From Longicatena sp. (GTDB taxonomy: Bacteria > Bacillota_I > Bacilli_A > Erysipelotrichales > Erysipelotrichaceae), in contig JAHHST010000012.1 of assembly GCA_020025055.1 (NCBI GenBank), forward strand, positions 1 to 21,847: a stretch of DNA of 21,847 nucleotides, read 5' to 3'. Positions 13,951 through 20,735 of the stretch are shown here, in pieces. Within the stretch, counting starts at the first letter, position 1. Each line of letters starts with the position of its first letter. Under the pieces are notes generated by a model that worked only from the letters and a program-made list of their open reading frames with translations, was not told the origin of the DNA and searched no databases. The position numbers and the translations under genes are program-made.

Positions 13951-15526
13951 GATAAATACACACTCCATCTTTCCAAGTTTCCAATACTACAATATCTGCT
14001 AAATCTAGTTTATCTATAGATAATGGGTTTTTATCTAAAATAATAAAATCTGCATGTTTTCCTGCTTTTAAACTACCTTTTACATCTTCTTCAAAATATT
14101 GATATGCAGCATGAATGGTAATTGCTTTTAAAGCATCTTCTACACTTACTGCTTCCTCTTCTCCAATAGTAACACCATTCTTTGTTTGACGGTTTACTGC
14201 ACACCATACTGTCTTCATCATATCTGCTGGAATAACTGGAGTATCATTGTGGAACGTATATGGTAAATGGAATTGCTTAGCTGTTTGTACTGGTGAAATC
14301 ATGCTTGCTCTTTCCATTCCAAAATTACGAATATGAATATCTCCCCAATACCATGTATGTGCAACAAAGAAAGATGGAATCATTTGAATTTCATTCATTC
14401 TTTCTAATTCTTCTTTACGTACTAATTGTGCATGAATCATCACTGGTCGTTTTAATTCTTTATCCGGATTTAATTTGGCAACTTTATAAAATTCATCAAC
14501 ATATTCTTTTGCAGCAGCATCCCCATTACAATGGATTAATAATTGGCGTTCTTTTTGTACTGATTTAAGAATTACTTGTTCTAATTCTTCTTTAGTCATA
14601 GCAGGATATCCACAATAATCCCCACTATCTTTATAAGGCTCTTGCATCCATGCAGTTTTTCCCTGTGGAGAACCATCTAAAAATGTTTTATATCCACCAA
14701 TCTTTAAATGATGCTGATACTGTTCATATGCTGGATACAAATCACATAAGTCTTCTTTTTCTTTCACGTCTACATACGCAATCACATCTAAGTAGAATGT
14801 ATCCTTTGATGCTGCAGCTTGTAATAACTGAAGCAATCCATGATTTGTAAATCCTTCTTGAACTGTTGTAATACCATAACTTGCATAAATTGTTTGTGCC
14901 TGTTTATATAATTTCATCATGTCTTCAATTGTAGGCATAGGTACTCGGCTAATAAAATCTACAAATACACTTTCTTCCATATAACCATTCAGTGAGCCAT
15001 CTTCAAATCGTCCATATTTTCCATCTTTAGGATCCTGTACATTAGGATCTACTTTCATGACTTCAAATGCTTTTGTGTTTACTACCCCCATATGAGAAGA
15101 TGCATGAGAAATATAAATTGGATTTGTATCACTAATTCGATCTAACACTAATCTTGTTGGATGTTCTTTTTCTTTCATATAATTATGATCATAATTAGTA
15201 CCAATAATCCAATCAGTACTAGACACTTGATATTCCTTAGCAAATGTTTTCATAACATCTACTAATTCATCAAAAGAAGTAACATTTGATAAATCACAAA
15301 GACGCAAAGAATTCGCAAATCCAGTAAAATGAGAATGTGCATCTAAGAATGCTGGTAACATTGTTTTCCCATTTAAATCTACAATTTTTGCGTCTGGATA
15401 AGCTGTTTCTAAATCTTTTTTTGTCCCTGTCGCAATGATTTTATTATCTTCTATACAGATTGCTTCTACAAGCATCTGATCTTGTTCCATTGTTATAATT
15501 GTTCCGTTTTCGTAAAGTTGTTTCAT
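13937..15526 (-). CDS. Amidohydrolase family 3 protein (YtcJ-like)
   Basis: The protein has 529 residues, normal for the YtcJ/NfdA group of metal-dependent amidohydrolases. The metal-binding D-A-H-S-H motif follows the N-terminal beta sandwich (about 62-66). Further blocks are FLDGSPQGKTAWM near the middle, H-C-N-G-D (likely metal ligand His and Asp), M-I-H-A-Q, and F-H-N-D-T-P-V towards the end. The C-terminal KHADFIILDKNPL strand returns to the sandwich. Members hydrolyse amide, formamide or related bonds, but most have no assigned substrate, and I cannot assign one here. It is cytosolic. AAAGGAGG lies eight bases before the ATG. It is a single-gene unit, upstream of the small acidic protein. 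Confidence 0.92.
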   Translation of the reverse strand: MKQLYENGTIITMEQDQMLVEAICIEDNKIIATGTKKDLETAYPDAKIVDLNGKTMLPAFLDAHSHFTGFANSLRLCDLSNVTSFDELVDVMKTFAKEYQVSSTDWIIGTNYDHNYMKEKEHPTRLVLDRISDTNPIYISHASSHMGVVNTKAFEVMKVDPNVQDPKDGKYGRFEDGSLNGYMEESVFVDFISRVPMPTIEDMMKLYKQAQTIYASYGITTVQEGFTNHGLLQLLQAAASKDTFYLDVIAYVDVKEKEDLCDLYPAYEQYQHHLKIGGYKTFLDGSPQGKTAWMQEPYKDSGDYCGYPAMTKEELEQVILKSVQKERQLLIHCNGDAAAKEYVDEFYKVAKLNPDKELKRPVMIHAQLVRKEELERMNEIQMIPSFFVAHTWYWGDIHIRNFGMERASMISPVQTAKQFHLPYTFHNDTPVIPADMMKTVWCAVNRQTKNGVTIGEEEAVSVEDALKAITIHAAYQYFEEDVKGSLKAGKHADFIILDKNPLSIDKLDLADIVVLETWKDGVCIYQRNA

Positions 15527-15545
15527 ATCATCGCCTCCTTTTATT

Positions 15546-15551
15546 ATTATA
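15546..15551 (-). promoter_or_regulatory. -10 box of the amidohydrolase promoter
   Basis: A perfect TATAAT on the - strand preceded directly by TTG, about 20 bases before the start codon. No convincing -35 element is present at 16-18 bp; the TTTACA nearby is too close at 13 bp. Confidence 0.4.
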
Positions 15552-15617
15552 CAACTAAATCATGTGTAAATTATGGATTTTATATCCAATTCCTGTGTAA
15601 TTTCTTTCCTCATCTAT

Positions 15618-15659
15618 AAAAAAATAGAGCTATACAAGTTCGTATAACTCTACTTTTTT
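15618..15659 (-). terminator. Terminator of the DegV gene
   Basis: A long stem (TAGAG-TTATAC on one arm, GTATAG-CTCTA on the other, around a 6-nt loop) flanked by A and T runs, just after the DegV stop. Confidence 0.85.
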
Positions 15660-15667
15660 AATCTTAT

Positions 15668-16528
15668 TTATTCATCAATTTCTTGAATACAAATACCTAA
15701 AGCACCTGGACCAGTGTGAACTCCTAAAGCTGGAGAAATTTGACCAGTTACAAATAAATCCATATTTGGTAATTGAGGCAATACGTCATTTACCATCTCT
15801 TCACAAATTTCTTTAGCATCTCCATGCATAATTGCTACATTATATTTTTTTAAATCTTTTGCATCATTTAACGCATAAGTTTTCATTTTTGAAATCGATT
15901 GTTTTCTACCACGTACTTTTGAAACAGTATAATAAATACCTTCTTCATTACATGAAATAATTGGTTTTAAATTTAATGCATTTCCAAATAAAGATGCAAC
16001 CAAGCCAATTCTTCCACCTTTTTGTAAATACTCTAATGTTTCTAATACAAAATATACTTTACATTTTGGTACACCTTTTTCTAATTTATTACAAATTTCT
16101 TCAAAAGACATTCCTTTTTCAATATATCTTGCTGCTTGAATTGCATGGAATCCTGCACCAATAGAAATATTTTTTGTATCTAAAATATAACATTCTAAAT
16201 CATCATAAGAACTTGCGATTAAACGACAAATATTATTTGTACCACTTAATCCACTAGAAATTGTTACTACAATTACTTTTTTATATCCATCAGCCTTAAT
16301 TTGATCAAGGATACGTTCAATTTCTTCCCCTGATGGTAATGATGTTTTTGGTATTTCTACTTCTAATTTATGATAAACATCTTCTGCTTGAATGGTAATA
16401 CCATCTAAATGCTCTTTATCTTTGTAAATAATTTTTAAAGGTAATGTATACATACCATATTTTTTTATATATTCATTTGGAACATTGCATCCACTGTCTA
16501 CTAAAATTGCTATTTTTTCTTGATTCAC
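15668..16528 (-). CDS. degV: DegV family fatty-acid-binding protein (FakB-like)
   Basis: The protein has 286 residues from a GTG start. The N-terminal I-A-I-L-V-D-S-G-C (6-14) and the T-S-L-P-S motif near residue 60 are DegV hallmarks. Later blocks are V-V-T-I-S-S-G-L-S-G-T and Y-V-L-E-T-L-E-Y-L-Q-K-G-G-R-I. Characterised members (FakB) hold a fatty acid for phosphorylation by FakA, feeding exogenous fatty acids into phospholipids. No fakA is in the window, so it must act with a kinase encoded elsewhere. The longest frame starts at a TTG that is part of the Shine-Dalgarno itself. GTG at 16528, eight bases after GGAGG, is the sensible start. It is a monocistronic unit with a strong promoter at 16568-16596 and its own terminator. 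Confidence 0.93.
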   Translation of the reverse strand: MNQEKIAILVDSGCNVPNEYIKKYGMYTLPLKIIYKDKEHLDGITIQAEDVYHKLEVEIPKTSLPSGEEIERILDQIKADGYKKVIVVTISSGLSGTNNICRLIASSYDDLECYILDTKNISIGAGFHAIQAARYIEKGMSFEEICNKLEKGVPKCKVYFVLETLEYLQKGGRIGLVASLFGNALNLKPIISCNEEGIYYTVSKVRGRKQSISKMKTYALNDAKDLKKYNVAIMHGDAKEICEEMVNDVLPQLPNMDLFVTGQISPALGVHTGPGALGICIQEIDE

Positions 16529-16567
16529 AACAAATACCTCCAATTTTTTATTATTTGTTACAAATAC

Positions 16568-16596
16568 AGTATATTCTAGTTATAATAAATAGTCAA
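16568..16596 (-). promoter_or_regulatory. Promoter of the DegV gene
   Basis: On the - strand TTGACT (16596-16591) and TATACT (16573-16568) with a 17-bp spacer, about 40 bp before the GTG start. Confidence 0.8.
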
Positions 16597-16672
16597 TCTA
16601 GTTTTTATATCTAAATGTATTTTTTATTTAAAGTAGTAAATAATGACTTTATGAATGCCTTTCTATATCGTT

Positions 16673-16707
16673 AAAAAAAGCTACTGTCAAAGACAATAGC
16701 TTTTATT
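16673..16707 (-). terminator. Terminator of the Fe-S scaffold / GGGtGRT operon
   Basis: A 13-bp stem with one mismatch (AAAAGCTACTGTC / GACAATAGCTTTT) around a 3-nt loop, followed on the - strand by seven T. Confidence 0.88.
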
Positions 16708-16725
16708 TGAATCATAATTATTTAA

Positions 16726-17727
16726 TTATTTTTGTAAAGCTTCAGAAATTGCAACTGCAACAGCAACTGATGCACCAACCATTGGGTTGTTACCCATACC
16801 GATTAATCCCATCATTTCTACGTGAGCAGGAACACTTGAAGAACCAGCAAACTGAGCATCAGAGTGCATACGTCCCATAGTATCTGTCATACCGTAAGAA
16901 GCTGGACCAGCAGCCATGTTGTCTGGGTGTAATGTACGTCCAGTACCACCACCAGATGCTACTGAGAAGTATTTTTTACCTTGTTCAACACATTCTTTTT
17001 TATAAGTACCTGCAACTGGGTGTTGGAAACGAGTTGGGTTTGTAGAGTTCCCTGTGATAGATACGTCTACACCTTCGTGATGCATAATAGCTACACCTTC
17101 ACGAACGTCATCTGCACCGTAGCAGTTTACTTTTGCTCTTTCTCCGTCAGAGTAAGCAGTTCTTGAAACTTCTTTTAATTCTCCTGTGAAATAATCAAAT
17201 TCTGTTTCAACGTGAGTAAATCCATTGATACGAGAAATGATTTTAGCAGCGTCTTTTCCTAAACCATTTAAGATAACGCGTAATGGTTCTTTACGAGCTT
17301 TGTTAGCATTACGAGCAATACCGATTGCACCTTCAGCAGCTGCAAAACTTTCGTGTCCTGCTAAGAAAGCAAAACATTTTGTATTGTCATCAAGTAACAT
17401 AGCAGCTAAGTTACCATGTCCTAAACCTACTTTACGATCATCAGCTACAGATCCTGGAATACAGAATGCTTGTAAACCTTCACCTAAAGATTTAGCAACT
17501 TCATAAGCTGTTTTATCACCTTTTTTAATTGCAATTGCAGAACCTGCGATATAAGCCCAGCATGCATTTTCAAAACAAATTGGTTGAATACCTTTTACGA
17601 TTTCGTAAACATCAACACCTAAGTCATCACATAGTTTTTTTGCTTCTTCGATGGAAGAAATACCATATGAATTTAAAACTTCATTGATTTTATCAATACG
17701 TCTTTCGAATCCTTCAAATAATGCCAT
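16726..17727 (-). CDS. GGGtGRT protein, partner of the Fe-S scaffold protein
   Basis: The 333-residue protein belongs to the family named after its GGGTGRT motif, here at 259-265, followed by a highly conserved C-terminal third (LHPDNMAAGPASYG, and GLIGMGNNPMVGA). The glycine-rich loop and the GNN/GAS segments suggest binding of a nucleotide or phosphate, but I know of no demonstrated activity. It is cytosolic, with no membrane segment. It begins 11 bp after the scaffold gene behind AGGAGG, so the two are co-transcribed; this pairing recurs across anaerobic Firmicutes. The codons look more optimised and less A/T-rich than those of the neighbours, which suggests high expression (inference). 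A role in loading or using Fe-S clusters is inferred only from the partner. Confidence 0.9.
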   Translation of the reverse strand: MALFEGFERRIDKINEVLNSYGISSIEEAKKLCDDLGVDVYEIVKGIQPICFENACWAYIAGSAIAIKKGDKTAYEVAKSLGEGLQAFCIPGSVADDRKVGLGHGNLAAMLLDDNTKCFAFLAGHESFAAAEGAIGIARNANKARKEPLRVILNGLGKDAAKIISRINGFTHVETEFDYFTGELKEVSRTAYSDGERAKVNCYGADDVREGVAIMHHEGVDVSITGNSTNPTRFQHPVAGTYKKECVEQGKKYFSVASGGGTGRTLHPDNMAAGPASYGMTDTMGRMHSDAQFAGSSSVPAHVEMMGLIGMGNNPMVGASVAVAVAISEALQK

Positions 17728-17738
17728 GATTTTTCCTC

Positions 17739-18431
17739 CTATTCGTGTCTTGGGTCGATATATTTAACTGCATCAGCAAAACGACCGTAAGATTTTTTTG
17801 CATTGTTTAATGCTTCTTCAGGATTTACACCCTTCTTAACAGCATCCATGAATACACCCATATTTACATATTCATAACCGATGATTTCATCGTTTGCATC
17901 AAGACCCATTCTTAAAATGTATCCTTCAGCTAAGTTTAAGTAACGAGGTCCTTTTAATTTAGTTGAGTATACAGTACCAACTTGTGAACAAGTTCCTTTA
18001 CCTAAATCTTCTAATCCAGCTCCGATAGGAAGTCCGTTTTCAGAGAATGCAGATTGAGTACGTCCATAAACAATCTGTAAGAATAATTCACGCATAGCAG
18101 TATTGATAGCATCACATACTAAGTCAGTATTTAATGCTTCTAATAATGTTTTACCAACGATTGCTTCACTAGCCATAGCAGCTGAGTGAGTCATACCTGA
18201 ACATCCTAATGTTTCGATTAATGCTTCTTGAATGATACCTTCTTTAACATTTAATGTTAATTTGCAGGCACCTTGTTGAGGGGCACACCATCCAATACCG
18301 TGTGTTAAACCTGAAATATCTTTAATTTCTCTTGAGTTTACCCATTTTCCTTCTTCAGGAATAGGTGCACATCCATGACTTGCACCACATTTAACAGTGC
18401 ACATGTTTTCAACTTCTTTTGAATAAATCAT
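17739..18431 (-). CDS. Iron-sulfur cluster assembly scaffold protein (IscU/NifU-N-like), GGGtGRT-associated type
   Basis: The 230-residue protein contains a NifU/IscU-like core: the L-G-C77-S-G-M-T-H-S-A-A-M-A-S block followed by V-G-K-T-L-L-E-A-L (92-100) parallels G-C-G-A-A-I-A-S...V-x-G-K-T in IscU. Cysteines 56, 77 and either 106 or 148 could be the three ligands. It has eight cysteines in all, including an N-terminal C11-x3-C15-x5-C21 group absent from ordinary IscU, and is much longer than IscU (about 130 residues). By family it would hold a nascent Fe-S cluster in the cytosol. It is first in an operon with the GGGtGRT gene; no cysteine desulfurase is nearby, so sulfur must come from elsewhere. 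AAGGAG lies eight bases before the ATG, and the start region is complementary to part of the leader (see 18432-18605). Confidence 0.88.
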   Translation of the reverse strand: MIYSKEVENMCTVKCGASHGCAPIPEEGKWVNSREIKDISGLTHGIGWCAPQQGACKLTLNVKEGIIQEALIETLGCSGMTHSAAMASEAIVGKTLLEALNTDLVCDAINTAMRELFLQIVYGRTQSAFSENGLPIGAGLEDLGKGTCSQVGTVYSTKLKGPRYLNLAEGYILRMGLDANDEIIGYEYVNMGVFMDAVKKGVNPEEALNNAKKSYGRFADAVKYIDPRHE

Positions 18432-18480
18432 GTCATTTCTCCTTTCTCACATAATCCATGAAAGATTTACTTCATACGAT

Positions 18481-18500
18481 ACTACTTATACATAAGTAGT
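18481..18500. promoter_or_regulatory. Perfect palindrome, possible operator overlapping a second -10 box
   Basis: ACTACTTAT (18481-18489) and ATAAGTAGT (18492-18500) are perfect inverted repeats around 2 bp. On the - strand it contains TATAAG (18490-18485), 16 bp from TTGTTA (18512-18507), a possible second promoter. The geometry fits a dimeric repressor site, or a third hairpin in the leader. Confidence 0.45.
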
Positions 18501-18507
18501 TGCCTGT

Positions 18508-18545
18508 AACAATGTCATTTACCTCTATACTTAAATGACATTGTT
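18508..18545. repeat. Perfect 14-bp inverted repeat (leader hairpin 2)
   Basis: AACAATGTCATTTA (18508-18521) and TAAATGACATTGTT (18532-18545) with a 10-nt loop. It is the strongest hairpin in the window that is not next to a T run. Confidence 0.9.
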
Positions 18546-18611
18546 GAGGACGTTTCCATATTGAATTTGAATTTGATAATATCTTCACAAGAAATATCGT
18601 CCTACGTAATC

Positions 18612-18640
18612 ATTTTAATTCTTTTCCCATTTTATGTCAA
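18612..18640 (-). promoter_or_regulatory. Promoter of the Fe-S scaffold / GGGtGRT operon
   Basis: On the - strand TTGACA (18640-18635) and TAAAAT (18617-18612) with a 17-bp spacer. It lies about 180 bp before the start codon, leaving a long leader. The stretch from 18641 to 18743 beyond it is A/T-rich and shows nothing else. Confidence 0.7.
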
Positions 18641-18743
18641 CCAAATTCCCGTTATTAATATTACATAAAATGGCTTATTTCACTATCTTTTTTACATTTC
18701 ATAAATATAAAACGCTTACATTAAAAATACATAAATTCATCAT

Positions 18744-18775
18744 AAAAAAAGTTTTAAGCTATTGCCCAAAACTTT
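18744..18775 (-). terminator. Terminator of the PHP / histidine phosphatase operon
   Basis: A perfect 8-bp stem AAAGTTTT / AAAACTTT with a 12-nt loop starts directly after the stop codon and is followed on the - strand by a T run. Confidence 0.8.
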
Positions 18776-19309
18776 CTATCTTTTATCAAATTTTGTTACT
18801 GTACAATTTTCTGGAACGATAGTCATTAAATCCATATTTCGATCCAATCCATAATAAAATTCATGAACCGGTAAATATACACCACCATGTGCAACTAACA
18901 AAATATTTTTTTCTTCACTCTCTTTTTGAATATCCTTAATAAAACTCTGCACACGCGCAAAAAAGTCGCTCATATCCTCCGCATGTGGGCATAATGGTTT
19001 ATCAAAAGACCATAAATATACGTGATTTTTTCCTAAAACCGTTCCTTCAAATTCCCCAAAGCAACGTTCTGCTAGACGTTTTTCCACAACAATCTTACAA
19101 TCCATATCTTGACCAATAATTTCTGCCGTTTGTCTTGCTCTTGTTAATGGACTACAATATACTTTATCAATATTAATATTTGAAAATAGTTTTCTTGTTT
19201 CATGTGCTTGTTGAATTCCTGTCTCATTTAAAGGAATATCACTATTTCCCTGTAACTTTCTTTCTTTATTCCATTCTGTCATTCCATGTCTTACATAATA
19301 TAAACTCAA
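18776..19309 (-). CDS. Histidine phosphatase family protein (phosphoglycerate-mutase-like / CobC-like)
   Basis: The 177-residue protein has the family core: R7-H8-G9 with phospho-acceptor H8, R57 in the S-P-L-T-R-A-R-Q-T-A motif, acid E81 in A-E-R-x-F-G-E-F-E-G, and H141 in V-A-H-G-G. Its short length fits a small-molecule phosphatase more than a true phosphoglycerate mutase. The substrate cannot be told. It starts at TTG, eight bases after a strong GGAGG; the first ATG in frame lies after the catalytic R-H-G and would destroy the enzyme, so TTG is required. It follows the PHP phosphoesterase gene by 20 bp in one transcript. The substitution A-E-R-C-F for the more usual A-E-R-x-x-G is minor. 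Confidence 0.9.
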   Translation of the reverse strand: MSLYYVRHGMTEWNKERKLQGNSDIPLNETGIQQAHETRKLFSNINIDKVYCSPLTRARQTAEIIGQDMDCKIVVEKRLAERCFGEFEGTVLGKNHVYLWSFDKPLCPHAEDMSDFFARVQSFIKDIQKESEEKNILLVAHGGVYLPVHEFYYGLDRNMDLMTIVPENCTVTKFDKR

Positions 19310-19329
19310 TCGTGTTACCTCCTAACCCC

Positions 19330-20106
19330 TTATTCTTCACTAATCTGATCAATCAACATACCTACATGTTCTGGATAATGCGCATCACTTGCTGTCATAA
19401 TAGAAACTCCATATGCTTTTAAAACATTCAAAAATACTGGATTCGTTCCTATATCTTCATGTTGATAACGATAATGAATCCCTGTATTATGCTCCATTGC
19501 TACATGATGTTCTTTTGCTAAACATGCAATTCTTTCATAGGTTGGAACCAAATCATAACTAGGTTCATAATGAAATAGTTTTAATTGATCAGGATGACCA
19601 ATTTGTGTAAATAAGTCACTTTTTATCATATCTTCCATGATTTCATAATATCGTTTATAAATTTGATCCACATCAAATCGATTCCACAAAATTTCTTTTG
19701 AAAAATCCTTCATATCATACAACAATCCATCAATAGAATGAATACTACCTACTACAAAATCATAAGGATATTGATTTAAACGCGATTTTATAAATTCTTT
19801 ATCTTTAGAAGAATAACAAACTTCTAATCCAAACTTTACTTCCACAGGAAGATCTAATTGTTTCATTTGTTCGATTAGTCGATGATAATTTGCGATTGGT
19901 TCAAGATGCTTTTTTTCAAACCATTCGCGTTGCCTAATATCTTTTTCTTTTAATGACTCATACATTGGGGAAAACTCAATAAACCGATGCGTATGATCTA
20001 AAATTTGAATTGTTTTTAAATCTTTTTTAATTGCTTCCCTTACAAATTCCATACAATAATCCACACTTAACGGTCCATTTTCTAAATGTATATGTCCATC
20101 CACCAT
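19330..20106 (-). CDS. PHP-domain phosphoesterase (HisJ-type histidinol-phosphatase-like)
   Basis: The protein has 258 residues. PHP metal-binding motifs appear in order: D-G-H5-I-H7 at the N-terminus, L-D-H-T-H near 37-41, G-L-E-V near 100, G-S-I-H-S near 124, G-H-P-D, E-H-N-T-G, and the C-terminal S-D-A-H. Together these give the trinuclear site of HisJ-like phosphatases. Histidinol-phosphate is the family's best-known substrate, but no other histidine gene is in the window, so another phosphoester is equally possible. The longest frame starts at GTG (20115) inside the GAGGTGAT ribosome site; the ATG at 20106 is correct. It is co-transcribed with the histidine phosphatase downstream and driven by the promoter at 20130-20158. 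Confidence 0.88.
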   Translation of the reverse strand: MVDGHIHLENGPLSVDYCMEFVREAIKKDLKTIQILDHTHRFIEFSPMYESLKEKDIRQREWFEKKHLEPIANYHRLIEQMKQLDLPVEVKFGLEVCYSSKDKEFIKSRLNQYPYDFVVGSIHSIDGLLYDMKDFSKEILWNRFDVDQIYKRYYEIMEDMIKSDLFTQIGHPDQLKLFHYEPSYDLVPTYERIACLAKEHHVAMEHNTGIHYRYQHEDIGTNPVFLNVLKAYGVSIMTASDAHYPEHVGMLIDQISEE

Positions 20107-20129
20107 GATGATCACCTCAATCGTTATAA

Positions 20130-20158
20130 ATCATACTAAATTCTCATCATGATTTCAA
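20130..20158 (-). promoter_or_regulatory. Promoter of the PHP / histidine phosphatase operon
   Basis: On the - strand TTGAAA (20158-20153) and TATGAT (20135-20130) with a 17-bp spacer, about 25 bp before the PHP start codon. Confidence 0.7.
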
Positions 20159-20169
20159 ATTTTACTTTA

Positions 20170-20538
20170 TCAGATTGGCATAAATCCTGCTGGTTTCTTT
20201 GGAAAACCAAGCAAAGGATTTTCATGCATATTATATTCTTCCTTTTCAGTATCTTCATGTCTTATTACATAGCTTTCTTCCATGATTAAACCTGCTTGAT
20301 ACATCGTACCAATCATATCGGTATATGCTAACAAATCATCTGTTACCACGCGATTATTTCCATTTTTATCTAGTAACATTGATAAACGAATTTTATTCTC
20401 AAATGTACCATTTGCTACAGTAACCAACAAATTTCCAATTCGTTTTGAATATCGCAAAAAGCCTTCTGGTGTTTGTTCTTCGCAGCGAAATCCAAACTGT
20501 GATAATTGCATCAATGATTCATCATTTCTAAGTTTCAT
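20170..20538 (-). CDS. Conserved-looking hypothetical protein, 122 residues
   Basis: I do not recognise this protein. The N-terminal half (residues 1-65) reads like an alpha/beta fold with basic patches (YSKRIGNLLVTVANG, then KIRLSMLLDK). A helical stretch with D-D-L-L-A-Y-T-D-M-I-G-T-M-Y-Q-A-G follows. The C-terminal tail is polar and then ends in a Gly/Pro/Lys segment (G-F-P-K-K-P-A-G-F-M-P-I). There is one cysteine, no signal peptide and no membrane segment. GGAGGG lies five bases before the ATG, so it is clearly translated. No terminator separates it from the PHP gene, which has its own promoter; read-through into that operon is possible. Confidence 0.75.
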   Translation of the reverse strand: MKLRNDESLMQLSQFGFRCEEQTPEGFLRYSKRIGNLLVTVANGTFENKIRLSMLLDKNGNNRVVTDDLLAYTDMIGTMYQAGLIMEESYVIRHEDTEKEEYNMHENPLLGFPKKPAGFMPI

Positions 20539-20565
20539 AAATACCCTCCAATATTAAATTTCTTT

Positions 20566-20595
20566 ATTATATATAGTATGCAATTTCCATCTAAA
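20566..20595 (-). promoter_or_regulatory. Possible promoter of the 122-residue hypothetical gene
   Basis: On the - strand a perfect TATAAT (20571-20566) with a weak TTTAGA (20595-20590) at 18 bp, about 30 bp before the start codon. Confidence 0.45.
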
Positions 20596-20624
20596 TCTAT
20601 CCAAAATGAATGAATTCTATCCTA

Positions 20625-20642
20625 TGTACACTATAGCGTACA
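20625..20642. repeat. Near-perfect 18-bp palindrome
   Basis: TGTAC-A-CTATAG-C-GTACA is symmetric except for one base pair. It lies about 30 bp upstream of the possible promoter at 20566-20595, where an activator or repressor could bind. No family is recognised. Confidence 0.5.
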
Positions 20643-20693
20643 AATAAAAAATTGACAAGTCTTCCATCTTCTATAAAGACCCATATTTGAAAG

Positions 20694-20723
20694 TACACCC
20701 TAAAGTTTAAACCCTAGAGTGCA
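20694..20723 (-). terminator. Weak terminator-like hairpin after the peptide deformylase gene
   Basis: A stem of about ten pairs with two G-U wobbles (TGCACTCTAG / TTAGGGTGTA on the - strand) lies 12 bases after the stop. The following tract has only three T, so termination is uncertain. Confidence 0.4.
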
Positions 20724-20735
20724 TCATTCCTATAA

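Larger units (their letters stand above)
18432..18605 (-). ncRNA. Structured 5' leader of the Fe-S scaffold operon, candidate cis-regulatory RNA
   Basis: From the promoter at 18612-18640 the transcript would begin near 18605 and run about 174 nt to the start codon. In order it contains hairpin 1 (GGACG / CGTCC closing 18602-18548, with further pairing inside), a perfect 14-bp hairpin 2 (18545-18508), and a 9-bp palindrome (18500-18481). Then come the ribosome site and start. The 5' arm of hairpin 2 includes ATGTCATTT, which is complementary both to its own 3' arm and to AAATGACAT at 18438-18430, spanning the start codon. No U tract follows hairpin 2, so a translational and not a transcriptional mechanism is more likely. 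I do not recognise a known riboswitch class. Confidence 0.5.

Noticed and set aside
13872..13976. Longer N-terminus of the small acidic protein
   Set aside because: It would start inside the amidohydrolase coding end and run through that gene's terminator and this gene's own promoter. The ATG at 13871 has a proper ribosome site.
16529..16543. TTG start five codons upstream for DegV
   Set aside because: The TTG is immediately before and overlaps the GGAGG Shine-Dalgarno, so it cannot be read as a start.
17225..17506. 93-codon + strand frame opposite the GGGtGRT gene
   Set aside because: Ala/Lys-rich shadow caused by the codon bias of a conserved gene on the other strand.
18508..18545. Hairpin 2 as a Rho-independent terminator or attenuator
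   Set aside because: The stem is strong but no U tract follows on either strand, so intrinsic termination is unlikely.
20652..20676. TTGACA with a TATAAA on the + strand as a promoter
   Set aside because: The spacing is only about 14 bp, and no + strand gene follows.
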